Shown one piece after another: positions 16,465-19,260 of a DNA stretch of 19,260 bases. This stretch comes from JBGTLU01 sp041743935 (GTDB lineage Bacteria; Bacteroidota; Bacteroidia; Sphingobacteriales; Sphingobacteriaceae), in assembly GCA_041743935.1 (NCBI GenBank), contig JBGTLU010000023.1, positions 1-19,260 on the forward strand, in the 5' to 3' direction. A model generated the notes under the pieces. The model was given only the letters and a program-made list of their open reading frames with translations, was not told the DNA's origin and made no database searches. Position numbers and translations under genes: made by a program. Each line of letters begins with the position of its first letter. Position 1 is the stretch's first letter.

Positions 16465-17660
16465 GAAAGAAGTGAAATTATCTTTTGAACAATGTCATCA
16501 GCAACTTCTTTTTTAGTTTTTAACTCAAAACCAAGTACATTATTGTATTTATCGAGGATGGTAATTTTGTTGGTATCTGTCTTAAACCCGGCACCTTTAT
16601 CGTTTAATGAATTCAAAACTATAAAGTCTAAATTTTTCTTTTTCAATTTTTCTTGGGCATGTACAAGTTCATTTTCGGTTTCTAATGCAAAGCCGATAAG
16701 CATTTGTTTTTTAGTTTTCCTTTTCCCTAAAACTTCTAATATATCGGTAGTTTTTTTGAGTTCTAATCCAAGCAGATCTCCTTGTTTTTTTAGTTTTTGG
16801 GAGGATATTACCGTAGGCGTGTAATCGGCAACCGCAGCACTAAAAACGCCAATGTCACATTTCTCGAACAAAGCATTACAGGTATCAAACATTTCTGCTG
16901 CACTTACAACGTCTATTTTTTCAATCATTTTATGATCGATGGATAAATTTGTTGGCCCCGAAACTAAAAATACTTCTGCTCCTTTTTCTGCAAAAGACTC
17001 AGCTAAAGCATAACCCATTTTTCCGGATGAATGATTGCCAATGTACCGAACAGGATCAATAGCTTCATAAGTTGGCCCTGCTGTAATTAGTACATTTTTT
17101 CCGGTAAGTGGTAAGTGTCCAGAAAGCGAATTTTCTAAATAGTGAATGATTTCCTCCGGTTCAGCTAATCTGCCTTCGCCATGTAAGCCACTAGCTAATT
17201 CTCCTGTATTTGGTTGAAGTATCTTGTTCCCAAAAGATTTCAGACGCTTAATATTTTGTTGTGTGCTGCCGTGTTTCCACATGTCTAAATCCATTGCTGG
17301 TGCAATATATACTTGACATTTAGCAGACAAATAAGTGGCAGAAAGTAAGTTATCGGAAATTCCATTAGCAAACTTGCCTAACGTATTAGCACTTGCCGGA
17401 GCAATGATAAATACATCGGCCCACATTCCTAATTCTACGTGGTTATTCCATTGCCCAGTATCTTTTTCAAAATACTTAGTATAAACAGGGTGCTTAGAAA
17501 GAGTAGAGAGCGTCAGCGGACTTATAAAATCCGTAGCGCTCTCCGTCATAATTATTTTTACATTGGCACCTGCTTTTATTAATAGCCGGGTTAAAATCGC
17601 CGATTTATAAGCAGAAATGCTTCCGGTAATGCCAAGTAGTATATTTTTGCCTTTCAGCAT
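16461..17660 (-). CDS. coaBC: Bifunctional phosphopantothenoylcysteine decarboxylase / phosphopantothenate-cysteine ligase
   Basis: Makes 4'-phosphopantetheine for coenzyme A in two cytosolic steps: CoaB joins cysteine to phosphopantothenate and the flavoprotein CoaC decarboxylates the product. The 399 residues comprise CoaC (about 1-180) and CoaB (about 185-399). CoaC keeps His74 in HVELGMWAD and the PASANT motif (88-93). However, the residues aligned to E. coli Asn125 and Cys158 are Asp124 (PAMDLDMW) and Ser157 (LASGLHGEGR), at the same offset of one. CoaB has LITAGPTYE and GNHSSGKMG. It starts 6 bases after the rpoZ stop and overlaps the DUF4835 gene by 4. The assignment is firm from both domains and context; the altered CoaC residues may be lineage-wide. 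Confidence 0.96.
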   Translation of the reverse strand: MLKGKNILLGITGSISAYKSAILTRLLIKAGANVKIIMTESATDFISPLTLSTLSKHPVYTKYFEKDTGQWNNHVELGMWADVFIIAPASANTLGKFANGISDNLLSATYLSAKCQVYIAPAMDLDMWKHGSTQQNIKRLKSFGNKILQPNTGELASGLHGEGRLAEPEEIIHYLENSLSGHLPLTGKNVLITAGPTYEAIDPVRYIGNHSSGKMGYALAESFAEKGAEVFLVSGPTNLSIDHKMIEKIDVVSAAEMFDTCNALFEKCDIGVFSAAVADYTPTVISSQKLKKQGDLLGLELKKTTDILEVLGKRKTKKQMLIGFALETENELVHAQEKLKKKNLDFIVLNSLNDKGAGFKTDTNKITILDKYNNVLGFELKTKKEVADDIVQKIISLLS

Positions 17661-17666
17661 GATAGC

Positions 17667-17996
17667 TTATTCAGCACCTTCTTTACTCGGATTTCTATGG
17701 TATATTTTATCTTCTAAAAATTCTTCCATAGCAATTAAAGCTGGTTTGGGCATTTTTTCGTAATGTTTAGAAATTTCAATTTGCTCCCTATTCTCAAACA
17801 CTTCTTCTAAATTATCATTAGAACTTGCAAACTCTTGTAGTTTTCCATGAAGCTCTTCTTTCATTTGTTGTGAAATCTGGTTCGCACGCTTCGAAATTAT
17901 TACCATCGATTCATAAATATTTTCCGTGTCTTTATCTAATTCACGTACATCTCTGGTAATGGTTGTGTTGGTCACACTTGGTTTTGTAGTATTCAT
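17667..17996 (-). CDS. rpoZ: RNA polymerase omega subunit, Bacteroidota type
   Basis: A 109-residue protein that binds the beta-prime subunit and aids RNA polymerase assembly. The conserved omega core appears as NIYESMVIISKRANQIS (about residues 26-42) with a downstream helix LHGKLQEFA. The phylum's omega proteins diverge from the E. coli one, and identification rests on this core plus the conserved position between bamD and coaBC. The start ATG at 17996 abuts the bamD stop codon directly (TAAATG), with no spacer, so translation is likely coupled. Confidence 0.9.
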   Translation of the reverse strand: MNTTKPSVTNTTITRDVRELDKDTENIYESMVIISKRANQISQQMKEELHGKLQEFASSNDNLEEVFENREQIEISKHYEKMPKPALIAMEEFLEDKIYHRNPSKEGAE

Positions 17997-18833
17997 TTAG
18001 TTGTTTTTTGTAATATTATTTCTAATGGCTTCTATTTTTTTTTCTGCATCATTTTTTATTTCAGTAGCTTCCGTCATAAACGCACTAGAAGGAAAAACCT
18101 CTGCAAACTCAATGTATGCATCTAATGCATTTCTATATCTTTCTTCTTGTCTAGCTTCAATGCTATTCCTTGCATAGAAGTAATGACTTTTTACAATCAA
18201 AAACTCCATCTCTTCACGGTATGGGGTATCCGGATAATCACGCATAGAGTTTTTTAAAGCCACCACTGCAGATTTGTAATCCCCAATGGTAAAATAAAGC
18301 TTTGCATTTTCAAACGATTTTAGCTCAAGCTTGGCTCGTAATTCATCCATCAATGTATTAGCTTCAGAAACTCTTTCGCTTGTAGGATATATATTAATGA
18401 AAAGCTGAAAAGCTTCTAATGCTAATATGGTATTCTGCTGATCTAACGAGTGTACAGGAGAATCTCTATATAAACTAAAGGCAGCCATGTATCTACATTC
18501 TTCTGCATACCTACTATTTGGATAAGTATCTGCAAAAGTTTTGAAATGAAACCGAGCTGCAGCCAAATCTTTCATTCCAAAATGACTGTAAGCATAATAA
18601 TAATATACATCCTCAGCTCTATCTGTTCCTCTGTATATTACCAACAAATCTTCCAATAAGTCTCTAGCTTTAATAAAATCACGTTTATTAAAATATTCTC
18701 TAGCTTGTTCATATTTTCTGCCAGGGTCTGTACTAGCTCTCAATCTTTCAAACTTACTCTTACACCCAACACTAGCAAGCATCAACAAGGCAAACAAAAC
18801 AAGTACAATTCCTTTGTAATTACATTTAAACAT
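17997..18833 (-). CDS. bamD: Outer membrane protein assembly factor BamD, lipoprotein
   Basis: A component of the BAM complex that inserts beta-barrel proteins into the outer membrane, anchored by lipid on the periplasmic side. The 278-residue form beginning at ATG 18833 is chosen: it gives a lipoprotein signal, MFKCNYKGIVLVLFALLM, with lipobox SVGC and Cys24. A longer in-frame start at 18959 would add 42 residues ahead of the signal and run through the promoter. Five TPR-like helical repeats follow, including YEQAREYFNKRDFIKA and YYYAYSHFGMKDLAAARF. It heads the cluster bamD-rpoZ-coaBC-DUF4835-recN. Confidence 0.93.
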   Translation of the reverse strand: MFKCNYKGIVLVLFALLMLASVGCKSKFERLRASTDPGRKYEQAREYFNKRDFIKARDLLEDLLVIYRGTDRAEDVYYYYAYSHFGMKDLAAARFHFKTFADTYPNSRYAEECRYMAAFSLYRDSPVHSLDQQNTILALEAFQLFINIYPTSERVSEANTLMDELRAKLELKSFENAKLYFTIGDYKSAVVALKNSMRDYPDTPYREEMEFLIVKSHYFYARNSIEARQEERYRNALDAYIEFAEVFPSSAFMTEATEIKNDAEKKIEAIRNNITKNN

Positions 18834-18837
18834 TTCG

Positions 18838-18868
18838 CAAAGATAAGTTTTACTAATTTTTAATACAA
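18838..18868 (-). promoter_or_regulatory. Promoter of the bamD cluster, almost touching the start codon
   Basis: On the minus strand TTG (18868-18866), a 20-base spacer and TATCTTTG (18845-18838) match the Bacteroidota promoter pattern exactly. Only 4 bases (CGAA reading wise, ending at 18834) separate the box from the bamD ATG at 18833, so transcription should start at or within a few bases of the ATG. Confidence 0.65.
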
Positions 18869-18959
18869 TTTTATTTATAGCGATACAATTCACATCATGA
18901 AATGCCTTAACGATATAAATTAAAACATATTTCAGCAATTTTTTCATCCTGATAGACAA

Positions 18960-18988
18960 TCAATTGTGATAACATTTGTCTCAATTGT
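18960..18988. repeat. Two TCAATTGT direct repeats spaced 21 bp
   Basis: TCAATTGT occurs at 18960-18967 and 18981-18988, two helical turns apart, between the bamD promoter and the promoter at 19009. The core CAATTG is palindromic. The spacing suits tandem binding of an activator or nucleoid protein, but chance is possible in AT-rich DNA. Confidence 0.4.
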
Positions 18989-19008
18989 TCACTTTTTCTC
19001 AAAACCTA

Positions 19009-19039
19009 TTTGTATTTCTCCATTATAACCCTACTTTTG
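19009..19039 (+). promoter_or_regulatory. Strong promoter, probably of an rRNA operon
   Basis: TTTG (19009-19012), a 19-base spacer and TACTTTTG (19032-19039) match the full Bacteroidota consensus exactly. The downstream bases CAACCC repeat those after the tRNA-Asp -7 box. It drives the leader that continues to the window edge. Confidence 0.8.
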
Positions 19040-19260
19040 CAACCCCGAATTAATCCAAAGATTACATCGGGTAAAAAAGAGAAATTAATCATTCGATTAT
19101 AAAAAGATTTGTCGAAAGACACTGTTCTTTGAATTCATGGTAAAAATAGGGAAGGAGTAGTGGAGGTCGTTTTATTAAATTTATTTGGTAGGATGATTGA
19201 GGAAGCTACGACTTTTATAATAAAAAGATAAGAGAAGGAAATAAGCAGATAGTCAAATCT
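19040..19260 (+). other. Probable 5' leader of an rRNA operon (16S gene beyond the window)
   Basis: This stretch has no credible reading frame. After the promoter comes a hairpin, CCCGA (19044-19048) with TCGGG (19067-19071) and inner AATC/GATT pairing. A boxA-like element follows at 19123, then further pairing potential between TTTTATTA (19170-19177) and TAATAAAA (19218-19225). The layout fits a pre-16S leader of Bacteroidota. The conserved 16S start (AGAGTTTGATC) is not reached, so the identity is inferred from promoter and boxA alone. Confidence 0.65.
19123..19133 (+). promoter_or_regulatory. boxA-like antitermination element
   Basis: TGTTCTTTGAA resembles the boxA of rRNA leaders (E. coli TGCTCTTTA core), the NusB/NusE-binding RNA site, and GTTCTTTGA is the form I recall before 16S genes in this phylum. 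It lies 84 bases after the -7 box. Confidence 0.65.

Noticed and set aside
18834..18959. Longer BamD starting at 18959
   Set aside because: It would place 42 residues ahead of a lipoprotein signal and translate through the promoter.
19040..19260. Start of the 16S rRNA gene itself
   Set aside because: The conserved AGAGTTTGATC start is not present; only leader-like sequence is seen.

Overview
The window looks like an ordinary core-genome segment of a low-GC Bacteroidota bacterium. Evidence for the phylum: an MG2/TonB-plug protein of the type found there, a Bacteroidota-type short RpoZ, the bamD-rpoZ-coaBC-DUF4835-recN gene order, the absence of clear Shine-Dalgarno sequences, and several promoters matching the phylum's TTG...TAnnTTTG pattern. 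I see no insertion sequence, CRISPR array, prophage or defence locus.

Layout. Positions 1-535 (minus) hold a 4'-phosphopantetheinyl transferase cut by the window edge. It is divergent from dcd (582-1118), which is followed by a large secreted MG2/plug protein (1130-3823). A strong hairpin terminator (3853-3885) separates this from a convergent prolyl oligopeptidase lipoprotein (3904-6045, minus). Next on the plus strand come lpxH with a TTG start (6246-6998), an intergenic block of two nested or adjacent inverted repeats (7044-7172), a secreted protein of unknown function (7201-8010), prfA (8017-9090), tRNA-Asp with its own promoter and terminator (9119-9298), a DoxX-like membrane protein (9380-9772), a tricorn-type protease (9911-13132) and a YceI-family protein (13222-13803).

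From 18833 down to 13862 the minus strand carries a tight five-gene cluster: bamD, rpoZ, coaBC, a DUF4835 gene and recN. It joins outer-membrane assembly, transcription, coenzyme A synthesis and DNA repair. Its promoter sits so close to the bamD ATG that the message may be leaderless. The last ~250 bases (19009-19260) have a perfect stable-RNA promoter, a hairpin and a boxA-like element on the plus strand, and are best read as the leader of an rRNA operon whose 16S gene lies just outside the window.

Most genes are housekeeping or envelope functions: acyl-carrier activation, lipid A synthesis, outer-membrane assembly, secreted and periplasmic proteolysis, nucleotide metabolism and translation termination. 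The points most worth a second look are the compound palindrome at 7044-7172, the sequence shared by the tRNA and rRNA promoters just after the -7 box, the probably leaderless bamD message, and the altered catalytic residues in the CoaC half of CoaBC.
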